DNA from: Clostridia bacterium
GTDB lineage: Bacteria > Bacillota > Clostridia > Oscillospirales > Acutalibacteraceae
Direction: 5' to 3'
DNA length: 64,000 nt
Assembly (NCBI GenBank): GCA_017406805.1
Contig: JAFQXU010000051.1
Coordinates: 1 to 64,000, forward strand
A model generated the notes under the pieces. That model was given only the letters and a program-made list of their open reading frames with translations, was not told the origin of the DNA and searched no databases. Numbering within the stretch: the stretch's first letter is position 1; each line of letters begins with the position of its first letter. The translations under genes were made by a program, and so were the position numbers. Shown in pieces: positions 42,923-52,290 of this stretch.

Positions 42923-43940
42923 TTTTTTTAAACAGCGCCCCGATAATTATAACAAAATAAAAAGATATAAATCTGCATATAATCATGGCTAACGAAATTT
43001 CTTCTTTGCTAAATATTAAAGAAAACATTTTTAAAAATCCATTTTCTGTGGTGCCGGAAGCGCCGGGGAGTGGAGTAAAGGAAGAAACCGTGTTTACCAC
43101 TGATTGTGTGCAGATTGATTCTATTATTGGATTAAATTCGTGATTAAAAGATTTAAAAACAAAAAATGGTATTAAAAGCAAAAATGTTATTTGCAAAAAA
43201 TTTAATAAATAAAGCTTTAAATTTGTTTTTCTTTCCATTTTAATGTTGCAATCAAAAACAGATTTTATTTTTTCGTTAAAGCTGTTTATTATTTTTTGCG
43301 GATTTTTTATTATCTTTATTTTTGCGCATAAAAAAATAATGATTTTAAAGGTTTTTAAAACGAGCTCAGATTTAAATTTTAATATTATCAAAATAAAAAT
43401 TGTAAAGCACTGAAAAAGCACTCCAACAGCAATAAACATAATAAGCCCCGGAAATAAGTTTTTTAAATGATTATAGTAAATAATTGTTGTAATAACCGAG
43501 TATATCGCCAACGTAGTTTGGTAAATTAGCAGCTTTTTTGTAAGAATAACTACTGCTTTTTCCGTGGTTATTCCTTTTTCTTTCAGTTTTAGTATTTGTG
43601 CCGGTTGGCAGCCAAGACCCATGGGAGTTATTGCCGAAAAATACTGCGAATAAATTATTACTTTATAAGAAAAATAGCCCGGTAGTTTTTGGCCGCATAA
43701 ATTTTGTGCAATTGTGGCAATAACTCTGCTTTCAAAATACCAAGAAATAAGCAGCGAAACAAAGCCTCCGACAAGCCAGTATAAATTAAGAATCGGAAGC
43801 ACTTTGCAAAGGCATATTAAATTATTATTTACCACGCAAAAATAAATCAAAATAGCAACTGATATAACAAATAAAACAGCGCTGCCGTATTTTTTTATTT
43901 TATGCGAATGTTTTTTGATTTTATCAAAAAAATTTTCCAT
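42915..43940 (-). CDS. Flippase-like (LPG-synthase membrane domain) protein
   Basis: 341 residues with about eight membrane helices, of the family of lysylphosphatidylglycerol synthetase membrane regions and glycosyl-carrier flippases: FSAITPMGLGCQPAQIL near residue 90 and SSFTPLPGASGTTENGF near 295. The ATG at 43940 gives the same length as the paralog at 45013; a GTG 18 bases upstream is possible. The ATG lies in the 3' arm of a hairpin (CCATGTGT/ACACATGG), which may limit its translation. Paired with a GT2 and a paralog, it probably helps export a surface glycolipid. Confidence 0.8.
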   Translation of the reverse strand: MENFFDKIKKHSHKIKKYGSAVLFVISVAILIYFCVVNNNLICLCKVLPILNLYWLVGGFVSLLISWYFESRVIATIAQNLCGQKLPGYFSYKVIIYSQYFSAITPMGLGCQPAQILKLKEKGITTEKAVVILTKKLLIYQTTLAIYSVITTIIYYNHLKNLFPGLIMFIAVGVLFQCFTIFILIILKFKSELVLKTFKIIIFLCAKIKIIKNPQKIINSFNEKIKSVFDCNIKMERKTNLKLYLLNFLQITFLLLIPFFVFKSFNHEFNPIIESICTQSVVNTVSSFTPLPGASGTTENGFLKMFSLIFSKEEISLAMIICRFISFYFVIIIGALFKKIK

Positions 43941-43980
43941 GTGTATAGTATTTAGCACACATGGAATGTTTATTCAGATG

Positions 43981-44979
43981 TTAAGCATGTTTTTTCATTT
44001 TCTTTTTCTTGATTTTAACTTTTTTCGGCGGTTTTATAATCGGATAAGGTACTTCCGGTAAAGTTTCTCCTTTGGTGGGTTTAAATAAATTCCCTGCAAA
44101 ATAATCAATCGACTTTGTGGCAGAACTTATGTTTTCTAAAAATTTGCTGAAATTTTTCTCTTTTGCATGCAGCATAAAAACATAATAGTAGCAAACTATT
44201 TTTGCTTTCTGCGAGTATATCCAGATGTGTTTGCGGTAATCTTTGTAAGCTTTTTCGTTTTCCAAAAAGTTTCTTATAACGCCCAAAGATTTAATAAAAT
44301 CGTTTATTTTTTTTATGTTCATCGAGTGAAGAATGCTGGTTTCTCTGCTTGTGTAATTATAAAGAGCTTTACCCGAAAAAACTATTTTGTTTGCGTAGTA
44401 AAAAAGTTTTGGCGATGCAGCTATATCCTCAAAATACATTTCGTCGAATTTAAAATTGTTTTCAAAAAAAAGTTCCCTTTTTGTTAGTTTGTTCCACACA
44501 AAATAATGCGTGCCGATATCTAAAATTAATTTTTTTAAGGCTTTTGTTTTTGAATATACTCCCGGAATTGAATTAAAAGGCATGTATAATTTTAAATTTT
44601 TTTCGGGGTAATAAAAATTAAAATTACAGCAGCTAATGTCTGCGTCATTTTTAATTGCGGCTTCATATAAAAGCTCTAAAAACTTTGGCTCCAAGTAGTC
44701 GTCGCTGTCCATAAAACCTATGTATTTTCCTTTGCAAGAATCAAGAGCCGTGTTTCTTGCGGCTGCCGGACCTTTGTTTTGCTGCTTTATCAAGAAAAAA
44801 TTTTTGTTTTTTTTGCAGAATTCCTCGGCTATTTCCACGCTTTTATCCGTTGAACCATCGTCCACGATAATTACTTCAAAATTTTTAAAAGTTTGTTCTT
44901 CCACGGATTTTAATGCACGGGTAAGATACTTTTCCACATTATAAACCGGAATAATCAAACTTATTTCTGGTAAGTTCAT
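43981..44979 (-). CDS. Family 2 glycosyltransferase (cytoplasmic)
   Basis: 332 residues. The GT-A domain begins immediately: ISLIIPVYNVEKYLTRALKS, VDDGSTDKS, GPAARNTALDSC, and the metal site FMDSDDYLEP. Unlike the GT2 at 28688 it has no signal peptide. The C-terminus is basic (KPPKKVKIKKKKMKKHA). It lies between two flippase-like genes on one strand, a cluster that probably makes and exports a surface glycan or glycolipid. Confidence 0.88.
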   Translation of the reverse strand: MNLPEISLIIPVYNVEKYLTRALKSVEEQTFKNFEVIIVDDGSTDKSVEIAEEFCKKNKNFFLIKQQNKGPAAARNTALDSCKGKYIGFMDSDDYLEPKFLELLYEAAIKNDADISCCNFNFYYPEKNLKLYMPFNSIPGVYSKTKALKKLILDIGTHYFVWNKLTKRELFFENNFKFDEMYFEDIAASPKLFYYANKIVFSGKALYNYTSRETSILHSMNIKKINDFIKSLGVIRNFLENEKAYKDYRKHIWIYSQKAKIVCYYYVFMLHAKEKNFSKFLENISSATKSIDYFAGNLFKPTKGETLPEVPYPIIKPPKKVKIKKKKMKKHA

Positions 44980-45012
44980 CGTTTTTAAGCCTCCTAATTG
45001 AAAAACTACTTT

Positions 45013-46032
45013 TTATTTGCTTTTTATTTCTTTGGGGAATCTAATAAACGGAGCAAATATTATAATATTTAAAAAATATGTGATAATTCTCCAGATAAGT
45101 ATTGCAGATTTAATGGTGCTTTGAGTAAAAAATGTATCAAAAAACACATAAAAACACCCTTCCGCAGCACCGGAACCACCCGGCAGCGGCATAAAAGAAG
45201 AAACCATTACCACAAAAGATTGTCCGGTTACCATATCAAATGCATTTGCTCCAAAAAAGTTAAATCCTCTGTAAATTGTGTATGGAATTAAGAAAATAAG
45301 CGTAAGTTGAGTAATTGTGAGCAAAATTGTTTGAATAAAAAGATTTTTATTTTTATAAAGTGATTTGTTGCATTCGTGAAAATGCTCCAGATTTTCTTTT
45401 GTTTTCTGTATTTTTTCTTCGGGATTTTTTATCAGTTTTATTTTTACAAGCAAATTAAAAATCCAGTTTATAAGTTTAAAGGTGAGCTTTCTATTAAATG
45501 AAAACATATACATAATGCCTATTACCGCCACATGAGAAACAAACCCGAAAGTTGCCAAAGTTATCATAATTCCGCCCATGCCGCTAAAGAAAATATCAAA
45601 ATTTAAAGCAGCAGAAACAAAGCTGTACAGTGTTATTGTACTTTGATAAACCAAAAATTTCTGTATTAAAACGGAAGTTGCCACTCCCGCAGATACTTTT
45701 TGTTTTGAAAAGCAGTAAAGCTGCATTGGTTGTCCACCAACAGCGCCCGGAGTTATTATACTAAAAAATTGCCCAACTGCCGTACATTTAAGCCCTTTTG
45801 CGTAAGTATATGATTTGTCGTAATTATTTGTAAATGTATAAAGAATAAAGGCGTCAATTGCAACGTTTAAAAGCTGGTAAAGTACTCCAAAAACAAGCCA
45901 AAGCCAGTTAAAACTCGATGCGCCTTCAATAAGATCAATTAGGCCATTTTCGGAAGTTACAAAATATATAATAAGTCCCACCGGGACAAGCAGTGCGAGT
46001 ATATTAAAAATTATTTTTGATTTTGTTTTCAT
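45013..46032 (-). CDS. Flippase-like (LPG-synthase membrane domain) protein, second copy
   Basis: 339 residues from the ATG with correct spacing to AGGAG (a second ATG six bases upstream abuts the RBS). The many membrane helices, FSIITPGAVGGQPMQLY and SSFMPLPGGSGAAEGCF, match the paralog at 42915. The SFxPLPGGSGxxE signature is typical of the flippase-like family. It starts the flippase-GT2-flippase cluster. Confidence 0.8.
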   Translation of the reverse strand: MKTKSKIIFNILALLVPVGLIIYFVTSENGLIDLIEGASSFNWLWLVFGVLYQLLNVAIDAFILYTFTNNYDKSYTYAKGLKCTAVGQFFSIITPGAVGGQPMQLYCFSKQKVSAGVATSVLIQKFLVYQSTITLYSFVSAALNFDIFFSGMGGIMITLATFGFVSHVAVIGIMYMFSFNRKLTFKLINWIFNLLVKIKLIKNPEEKIQKTKENLEHFHECNKSLYKNKNLFIQTILLTITQLTLIFLIPYTIYRGFNFFGANAFDMVTGQSFVVMVSSFMPLPGGSGAAEGCFYVFFDTFFTQSTIKSAILIWRIITYFLNIIIFAPFIRFPKEIKSK

Positions 46033-46240
46033 GTCCATCTCCTGTTTTTTAAGTGAAAAAACCCTTATTAATATAGCATAACTTTATTTTAAGTGAAGTT
46101 CAAGTTATATTTTTTACCGGTAAATTTAAAAAATTGTTATCAACATAAGGTTTGTACTGAATATTATACCCAATATATACAGAACTGATTTATTCTTGGT
46201 TTTTGCGGTTTTGTAAAAACTAAAAAGGGGTGTATGTTTA

Positions 46241-47494
46241 GTGTCAAAATTAATAATAGAGGGGCTACATCGTTTAGAGGGTGAAATAAAAGTTCAAGGC
46301 GCTAAAAACAGCATACTTCCGATTTTGGCTGCTTCCATTATCTGCGAAGATGAATGCGTTATACACGGTTGCCCGAATATTTCTGACGTTCAGGTTACAA
46401 TTAAGGTTTTGGAGCATTTAGGATGTAAAGTTTCTTTTTTCGGAGATACAATAACAGTTAATTCAAAAAATATCTCAAAAAATGAAATACCACAATCTTT
46501 AATGCGCGAAATGAGATCCTCCATTATATTTTTGGGGGCACTTGTTTCCCGTAAAAAAAGCGCAAAATTATCATTCCCGGGCGGGTGTGAGCTTGGCCCA
46601 AGGCCAATTGATTTGCATTTGGAAGGGCTAAGGCAACTCGGACTTAAAATAAACGAAAAACATGGTTTTTTGGAATGCGAATCGCCCGGACTTATTGGCA
46701 GCAATATTGCTCTTTCGTTTCCAAGCGTCGGCGCAACGGAAAATTTAATACTCGCAGCAGTTAAAGCAAAGGGCGTAACAGTTCTTACAAATGCAGCAAA
46801 AGAACCCGAAATAATGGATTTGATTTTATTTTTAAATAAATGCGGCGCAAAGATAAAATATTCCGAAAGCGGAGTTATTACAATTGAGGGAGTAAATAAA
46901 CTCCACGGCGCAGAGCATAAAATCATACCGGACAGAATTGCAGCCGTAACATACATGGCGTGTGCGGCGATAACTTCCGGAAGTTTGGTTTTAAAAAACG
47001 TTGTTGAAGATAATATAAGCTCAATTATACCAATTTTTGAAGAAGCGGGTTGTATAATAAAGACGTTTTGTGATAATATTTTAATTATAGATTCTCCCGA
47101 AAGGCCGTATTATAATAGATTAATAAGGACTATGCCGTATCCGGGCTTTCCCACTGATGCTCAGGCGCCCGTAATGGCCATGACGACTATTGCGGACGGA
47201 ACTAGCATGTTTGTGGAAAATATTTTTTCAAACAGATACAAACACGTGGGGGAACTACTTAGATTAGGAGCAGATATAAAAGTGGAAGACAAAGTGGCAA
47301 TTGTAGAAGGAGTAAAAAGATTATACGGCGCAGAAGTCAGTGCGTCTGATTTACGGGGCGCTGCCTCGCTTATAGTAGCAGGGCTTGGCGCAGAAGGAAT
47401 TACAAAAATTTCCGGGCTTAATCACATTGACAGAGGATATGAAAATATAGAAAAAATTTTATCAAATGTCGGAGCAGTAATAAGAAGGGTTTAA
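46241..47494 (+). CDS. murA: UDP-N-acetylglucosamine 1-carboxyvinyltransferase (second copy)
   Basis: 417 residues from a GTG. It has the EPSP-synthase-like double fold: QGAKNSILPILAAS, FPGGCELGPRPIDLHL and YPGFPTDAQAPVMAM. Two MurA paralogs are normal for low-GC Gram-positives. It stands just upstream of the broken ftsQ, the classical arrangement in a division cluster. Confidence 0.92.
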   Translation: MSKLIIEGLHRLEGEIKVQGAKNSILPILAASIICEDECVIHGCPNISDVQVTIKVLEHLGCKVSFFGDTITVNSKNISKNEIPQSLMREMRSSIIFLGALVSRKKSAKLSFPGGCELGPRPIDLHLEGLRQLGLKINEKHGFLECESPGLIGSNIALSFPSVGATENLILAAVKAKGVTVLTNAAKEPEIMDLILFLNKCGAKIKYSESGVITIEGVNKLHGAEHKIIPDRIAAVTYMACAAITSGSLVLKNVVEDNISSIIPIFEEAGCIIKTFCDNILIIDSPERPYYNRLIRTMPYPGFPTDAQAPVMAMTTIADGTSMFVENIFSNRYKHVGELLRLGADIKVEDKVAIVEGVKRLYGAEVSASDLRGAASLIVAGLGAEGITKISGLNHIDRGYENIEKILSNVGAVIRRV

Positions 47495-47506
47495 AGGTGA
47501 AAAAAG

Positions 47507-48316
47507 ATGATTAAAATTATGGGACCGAAAAGAAGAAAACGAGAAGCGTACATAAAAAAAAGAATGAAAAAAAGGGCATTTATTAAAAAAATCATTAAAC
47601 GAAGTATGATTTTGTTTTGTTTTGCGGCAGTGGTAATCGGGCTATGGTTTGGCTTTAAAATAACGCTTGACAGTATCTTTTTTGTTAGAAATATAATGGT
47701 AACGGGCAATAGCCACTACGACGACAGCGAAATTATTTCGGCAAGCGGAATTAATATGGGCAACAATCTTCTGTTTATTAATTCCGGAAATGTGGAAAAA
47801 GCAATTTACGACAAGTTTCCGTATGTCGAAAAGGCGGAAATTAGCAAAAAAATGCCCGGGAGTATTGAAATTAAAATCACCACAGGTTCGCCGTGCTATT
47901 TTATGGAGTGTGAAAATGAATACTTGATAATAAGCAAATACGATAAACTGCTTGAAAAAACGGTTGAAATTCCGCCAGAAATTATACACGTAAAAGGAAT
48001 TGAATTTGAAATATAAATAAACGGCAGCATTAAATACAAAGACCCGAAAGCAAAAGAAACAGTGTTTAAAATTGTGGATGCTTTTAAGTCAAACGAGCTG
48101 AATTTTTTAAATGAAATTGATGCTTCAAACTTAAACGATGTAAAAATAGTTTATGACCACAGAATAAAAATTTTAATTGGTTCGGAAGAAGATTTAAGTT
48201 ACAAACTTCTTACCGCCAAAGAAATTATAATGAACAAAATAAGTGCTTCGGAAAAGGGAACGCTTAACCTTAAAACGCTAAAAAAAGAAAACAGGTCTTA
48301 TTTTACGTCTGAATAA
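47507..48316 (+). pseudogene. ftsQ: FtsQ/DivIB cell-division protein split by an in-frame stop
   Basis: Codons from 47507 encode a basic cytoplasmic tail, a single membrane helix (IKRSMILFCFAAVVIGLWFG), a POTRA domain (FFVRNIMVTGNSHYDDSEI, MPGSIEIKI) and part of the beta domain up to GIEFEI. A TAA follows at 48014-48016. The frame then continues without any shift (INGSIKYKDPKAKETVFKIV, to the end at 48316) and completes a normal ~270-residue FtsQ. One base change (for example AAA to TAA) explains it. The 3' part has no RBS. DivIB stabilises the septal divisome, so this is a surprising loss; a sequencing error or readthrough are alternatives. Confidence 0.85.
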
Positions 48317-48355
48317 TTTTTATAAAAAATATAAAATAAAAAGGAGAAAATTATT

Positions 48356-49600
48356 ATTTTTAATTTTAGTGAAAAAACAAAGGAAATACGAAACAAAGCG
48401 CTTGAAATGTGCAAAAAACAATTTAAAAAAATTGAAAATATTTCAGAACAGAATCAGCAAAAAGTTTTAAAAGCTTTTATTGACTCCGGCGTCAGCGAAA
48501 GCCATTTTGCTTTCACCACGGGCTATGGATACGGCGACCGCGGGAGAGAAAAATTAGACGAAGTTTTTGCAAAAATTTTTGGCACGCAAGACGCCTTGGT
48601 AAGATCCACCATAGTAAGCGGGACCCACGCTTTAACCGTGGCGCTTTTTGGTGTTTTGCGGCCATTTGATAAAGTTTTATCAGTTACAGGAAAACCATAC
48701 GACACATTAAATGACGTAATAAATTCAAAAAATGATTTTGGTTGCCTAAATGATTTTAAAATAGAATTTGATTATCTGGAATACAATAAAAATGAAAAAG
48801 AATATTTAACCCAAATAAAAAATAAAATGAGCAAAAAAAAGTATAAAGTTATATATATCCAGCGCTCCAGAGGGTACACACTCAGGGATTCTCTTTCTGT
48901 GGAAAAAATTAAAAAAATTATAGACTGCGCAAAAAATATTGACCCTAACATTGTAGTAATGGTGGACAATTGCTACGGAGAATTTACCGAAAAAGAGGAG
49001 CCGACTGAGGTTGGCGCAGATTTAGTTGTCGGTTCGCTGATAAAAAATCCCGGCGGGGGAATTGCGCGAACCGGAGGATATATTGCAGGGAAAAGCGAAT
49101 TAATAGAAAAATGCGCTTGCAGATTAACTTGCCCAGGTATCGGAAAAGAAATTGGGGCAACTTTGGGAATAAACAGGGAGCTTTTTATGGGTATTTTTAA
49201 CGCTCCACATGCCGTGGCAGAAGCACTTAAAACTGCCGTTTTTGCTGCAGCTGTTTTCGAGATTATGGGCTACGAAGTTTTTCCGAAATCAAGTGATGAC
49301 AGATGTGATATCGTTCAATCTGTGGTTCTGCGAAGTCGTGAAGCGCTTATTAATTTTTGTAAGGGAATTCAGCAAGGATCACCCGTTGATTCTTTTGTAT
49401 CTCCCGAGCCATGGGACATGCCGGGGTACGAAGACCAAGTTATAATGGCTGCGGGGACTTTTACTTTGGGCTCATCGATTGAGCTTTCCGCAGACGGCCC
49501 GTTGCGCGATCCTTATGCCGTTTGGGTGCAAGGGGGGCTTAATTTTCATACTGCGCAAATTGGCATCTTGTTTGCTGCCGAAAAAATAATTAATCAATAA
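48356..49600 (+). CDS. Methionine gamma-lyase-family PLP enzyme (YnbB type)
   Basis: 414 residues if started at ATT. The ATG at 48407 is inside the conserved N-terminus. Upstream the frame continues as FNFSEKTKEIRNKALEM, which homologs contain, and AAAAGGAG lies 7-10 bases before ATT ATT at 48353-48358, so a rare ATT start is likely. Family motifs: SHFAFTTGYGYGDRGREKL, the TIVSGTHALTVALFG segment, VMVDNCYGEF and the PLP Lys in GSLIKNPGGGIARTGGYI. Often annotated as aluminium-resistance protein; the true substrate is unsettled. Confidence 0.85.
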   Translation: MFNFSEKTKEIRNKALEMCKKQFKKIENISEQNQQKVLKAFIDSGVSESHFAFTTGYGYGDRGREKLDEVFAKIFGTQDALVRSTIVSGTHALTVALFGVLRPFDKVLSVTGKPYDTLNDVINSKNDFGCLNDFKIEFDYLEYNKNEKEYLTQIKNKMSKKKYKVIYIQRSRGYTLRDSLSVEKIKKIIDCAKNIDPNIVVMVDNCYGEFTEKEEPTEVGADLVVGSLIKNPGGGIARTGGYIAGKSELIEKCACRLTCPGIGKEIGATLGINRELFMGIFNAPHAVAEALKTAVFAAAVFEIMGYEVFPKSSDDRCDIVQSVVLRSREALINFCKGIQQGSPVDSFVSPEPWDMPGYEDQVIMAAGTFTLGSSIELSADGPLRDPYAVWVQGGLNFHTAQIGILFAAEKIINQ

Positions 49601-49658
49601 TAAAAAATTGTTGTTTGTCATACATATAAACAAGATTTTATTAAAGGAGTAAAAATGT

Positions 49659-49946
49659 ATGACATCACAAGAAACAAAGAAAACGACCCCAAAAAATCCC
49701 CACTGTATTAGCTTGGAAAACAGAGAAAATCTGGTTCTTAGCGGCATAAAAGAAGTGGATAATTACGACGAAAACACCATAAATCTTTACACAGAAATGG
49801 GAAGACTTGTTATAAAAGGGGAAAATTTAAATATAAAAAAATTAAATCTGGAATTTGGCGACTTGGAAGTTGACGGTGAAATTTCATCTCTTATTTACAG
49901 CAGTGAAAAATCAAACGGCGGAATTTTTTCAAGGCTTTTTAAGTAG
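49659..49946 (+). CDS. yabP: Sporulation protein YabP
   Basis: 95 residues with the YabP core (LENRENLVLSGIKEVDNYDE, TEMGRLVIKGENLNI). YabP and YabQ are made in the mother cell and needed for spore cortex formation. The partner yabQ starts within 10 bases. It is evidence that the lineage can sporulate. Confidence 0.88.
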   Translation: MTSQETKKTTPKNPHCISLENRENLVLSGIKEVDNYDENTINLYTEMGRLVIKGENLNIKKLNLEFGDLEVDGEISSLIYSSEKSNGGIFSRLFK

Positions 49947-49955
49947 GTGGATATT

Positions 49956-50267
49956 TTGAACGGAACTATTACCATGCAAACGATAATTTTTGCATTTTCG
50001 TGCGTTCTTGGTGCCGGGCTTGGTGTTTTATATGATGTTTTCAGAATAATAAGAATGGTTATAAATTCAAAAAGTATTGGCATTTTTATAGAAGATGTTA
50101 TTTATTTTATATTAAGCGGGGTAATAACCTTTGTTTTTGTCTTAAAAATTAACAGCGGCGAATCCAGGTTTTATATTTTGGCGGGCGAAGGAATAGGCTG
50201 GATAGCGTACCATTTAACGCTTGGCAATGCTATTTATAACTATTCCGGGAAAATTGCAAAAAAATAA
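49956..50267 (+). CDS. yabQ: Sporulation protein YabQ
   Basis: 103 residues counted from the TTG at 49956, well placed behind TAGGTGGAT; a GTG 9 bases upstream is the other option. A membrane protein with several helices (FAFSCVLGAGLGVLYDVF, FILSGVITFVFVL), typical of YabQ, which localises to the spore outer membrane during cortex assembly. The usual order yabP-yabQ-divIC-yabR is kept. Confidence 0.85.
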   Translation: MNGTITMQTIIFAFSCVLGAGLGVLYDVFRIIRMVINSKSIGIFIEDVIYFILSGVITFVFVLKINSGESRFYILAGEGIGWIAYHLTLGNAIYNYSGKIAKK

Positions 50268-50385
50268 AATCTAAAACCAAAAACGTACTTGAAAAATTTT
50301 CAAATTTTAAAAGTAAAAAACACTTGAATTTACACGTTTAATTAGTGCATAATAAATATGTATTGTATTTTTTATTTTTAAGGGA

Positions 50386-50667
50386 GTGATATCAATTAAA
50401 CGTGTATTTAAAAAAAGTAAAAAACTTACTATAAAAATTATAATAAAGTTTATTGTGTTTTCTATTATTGCTTACATAGTTTTTTTGTTTATCAACCAGC
50501 AAGTAAAAATATGGCAAACAAATGATGAATATAACAGTAAAAATGAAAAAATTAAAATCGAAAAACAAAAAAAAGACGAGCTTATTAAGGCGATTGAGGG
50601 AAATGAGGAAGAAGAAAACAATCACGATAGCTCAAAAGTAAGAATTTTTGAAAATGTTATGGAATAA
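50386..50667 (+). CDS. divIC: DivIC/FtsB-type septum-formation protein
   Basis: 93 residues as read from the GTG at 50386, or 90 from ATT at 50395, which has better spacing to AGGGAG. A basic N-terminus, one membrane helix (FIVFSIIAYIVFLFIN) and a coiled coil (YNSKNEKIKIEKQKKDELI) match DivIC, the partner of FtsL and DivIB in the divisome. Since ftsQ in this window is broken, this partner is of added interest. Confidence 0.8.
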   Translation: MISIKRVFKKSKKLTIKIIIKFIVFSIIAYIVFLFINQQVKIWQTNDEYNSKNEKIKIEKQKKDELIKAIEGNEEEENNHDSSKVRIFENVME

Positions 50668-50705
50668 TTTTATTTGAAATGTTTTAAGGAGGAAGTAAAT
50701 TTTTT

Positions 50706-51125
50706 ATGCGTCTTGAGTTAGGAGCAGTAGTAGAGGGAAAAATAACAGGTATAACTAAATTCGGTGCCTTTGTCGATTTAGGGGAAGGAAAATCGGGCCT
50801 TGTGCATATATCGGAAGTGTCCAATTTTTTTGTTAAAGAAATAAATGAGCATTTAAAAGAAGGCCAAACAGTTAAAGTGAAAATCATAAAATTAAACGAC
50901 AAGGGTAAATACGAGCTTTCTATTAAGCAAGCAAGCGAAGAAATTTTGCCTTCTCAAAAGAAGGTACAAAAAAATGATAATTTTAGCTTTAAACCCAAAA
51001 ATCAAGCGCTCAGCTTTGAAGATATGATAAACAAATTCAAAAAATCAAGCGATGAAAAACTTTCTGACTTTAAAAAGAAAACAGAAGTAAGGCGCCCGAG
51101 AAACGCCTATAAAAGTAATAATTAA
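50706..51125 (+). CDS. yabR: S1-domain RNA-binding protein
   Basis: 139 residues. A single S1 domain fills residues 1-75 (GAVVEGKITGITKFGAFVDL, GKSGLVHISEV), followed by a basic disordered tail. This is the YabR protein of the yab cluster, a probable translation-associated RNA binder. RBS GGAGGAAG. A large hairpin terminator follows. Confidence 0.88.
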   Translation: MRLELGAVVEGKITGITKFGAFVDLGEGKSGLVHISEVSNFFVKEINEHLKEGQTVKVKIIKLNDKGKYELSIKQASEEILPSQKKVQKNDNFSFKPKNQALSFEDMINKFKKSSDEKLSDFKKKTEVRRPRNAYKSNN

Positions 51126-51128
51126 TGC

Positions 51129-51172
51129 CAAATTTAAACCAAAGCAACCGCAAGCTTTGGCTTAAAATTTGT
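51129..51172 (+). terminator. Terminator after the yab cluster
   Basis: CCAAAGC / GCTTTGG with an 8-base loop, extended outward by CAAATTTAA/TTAAAATTTG, begins 4 bases after the yabR stop and separates it from the accessory pair. Confidence 0.75.
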
Positions 51173-51201
51173 ATAGTTTTTAATATTAAACTAAATATAT
51201 A

Positions 51202-51230
51202 TTGACATATTGTTTAATAAATGTTATAAT
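51202..51230 (+). promoter_or_regulatory. Consensus promoter of the first paralog of the secreted pair
   Basis: TTGACA (51202-51207) and TATAAT (51225-51230), both perfect, with 17 bases between. It suggests strong constitutive expression of an accessory gene. Confidence 0.85.
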
Positions 51231-51283
51231 GTATTAAATTGGCTTTAATTATAAAGTTAATACTTTTAGGAGGATTTTTTAAT

Positions 51284-52102
51284 ATGAAACTAATCAAAAA
51301 GATTTTTTCTTTATCTTTAGGCATATTAACATTTATTGCAAGTATCCCGAGTGCCTTTGCGACCAAAAATGATATTGTTGCATTAGTAATTGGCACTAAT
51401 GAATCAAAAAGTAAATTTTCAAGAATTGCATTTGATAAAGAAATAGAATTTGGAAATTGGGGTACAGCCCATTACAATGAAAAAACAATTCGTTTTTGCT
51501 TTTCTAAAAATAATGATGAAACTAAAATATCTAAATTTATAAAAAATTGTACAATAAAAACTTCTAACGGCATAAACCATATGTTCAATATAATAATAGC
51601 AACAGTAGACACTGATCAAAATATTGAACAAATAAAAACAGATATTAGAAACATGGTTGATTTTATTTGTGACAACAAAGATAACTATACTCAAATTCTA
51701 GTTGTTGGTTGTAGTGATAGAACCGACATACTAAATACAGACAAATTTATGTCTGAACTTTCTAATTATGTTACCGGAATCGAAGTTGATTGCACACCAA
51801 ATAAATGGGGAACAACTCATAACGTAAGTTTTGATGAACAGTTTTTATGTTTTACTGTGATATCAAAAAATTTTGAAAACGAAGAACAAGACTTTCTAAA
51901 TTTTATAGTTAATCGTTCTATGGATTATTATGAATTAAAAAGAAGAAATTCGTGTGGAATTAAAAATACAATTTATAAACATCCTATTGCATCAGCTGGA
52001 GTAGGTGCTTTAGCTGTAGGAGCACTTTGTGGTATAGGGTACGGAATATATAAAGGCGGAGAATATTTATTGAACAAAGCAGCAAATAGCAATAAAAAAT
52101 AA
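51284..52102 (+). CDS. Secreted protein with a glycine-rich C-terminal membrane tail, copy 1
   Basis: 272 residues from the ATG behind AGGAGGATTTTTTAA. The signal peptide (IKKIFSLSLGILTFIASIPS, cleaved after AFA) precedes a ~200-residue domain opening NDIVALVIGTNESKSKFSRI, whose beta-strand-then-loop opening looks superficially like a nucleotide-binding fold; I cannot assign it. The last 35 residues (GVGALAVGALCGIGYGIYKG then EYLLNKAANSNKK) are a glycine-zipper-like membrane segment, identical in its neighbour. N-terminal signal plus C-terminal membrane tail suggests insertion in a target membrane. Function unknown. Confidence 0.7.
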   Translation: MKLIKKIFSLSLGILTFIASIPSAFATKNDIVALVIGTNESKSKFSRIAFDKEIEFGNWGTAHYNEKTIRFCFSKNNDETKISKFIKNCTIKTSNGINHMFNIIIATVDTDQNIEQIKTDIRNMVDFICDNKDNYTQILVVGCSDRTDILNTDKFMSELSNYVTGIEVDCTPNKWGTTHNVSFDEQFLCFTVISKNFENEEQDFLNFIVNRSMDYYELKRRNSCGIKNTIYKHPIASAGVGALAVGALCGIGYGIYKGGEYLLNKAANSNKK

Positions 52103-52134
52103 TAGTTTAAAATTTTAAAATATTTTTATTACAT
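52001..52134 (+). repeat. Duplicated 3' module, copy 1
   Basis: About 134 bases that cover the C-terminal tail, stop codon and downstream AT-rich text and recur at 53017-53150 with only a handful of changes. The rest of the two genes is far more diverged. Confidence 0.85.
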
Positions 52135-52160
52135 CTTCAGAAACCTGAAATTGTTTTTTT
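52131..52160 (+). terminator. Terminator after copy 1
   Basis: TTCAG-AAAC-CTGAA hairpin followed by a T run; an imperfect version of the one at 53147. Confidence 0.7.
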
Positions 52161-52290
52161 ATTATTATACAAAATTCGACATACATTTTTTGTAAATAGA
52201 TGTAAAATATTGGAAAACGAAAAGAAAGGTGGTAATAAAGATTATAATATAAAAAAACAAAAATTATATTTCGAAAAGAGGTTTTCTAAC

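Noticed and set aside
47491..47709. ORF on the minus strand over the 5' end of ftsQ
   Set aside because: It is a shadow of the ftsQ membrane region; no RBS or family support.
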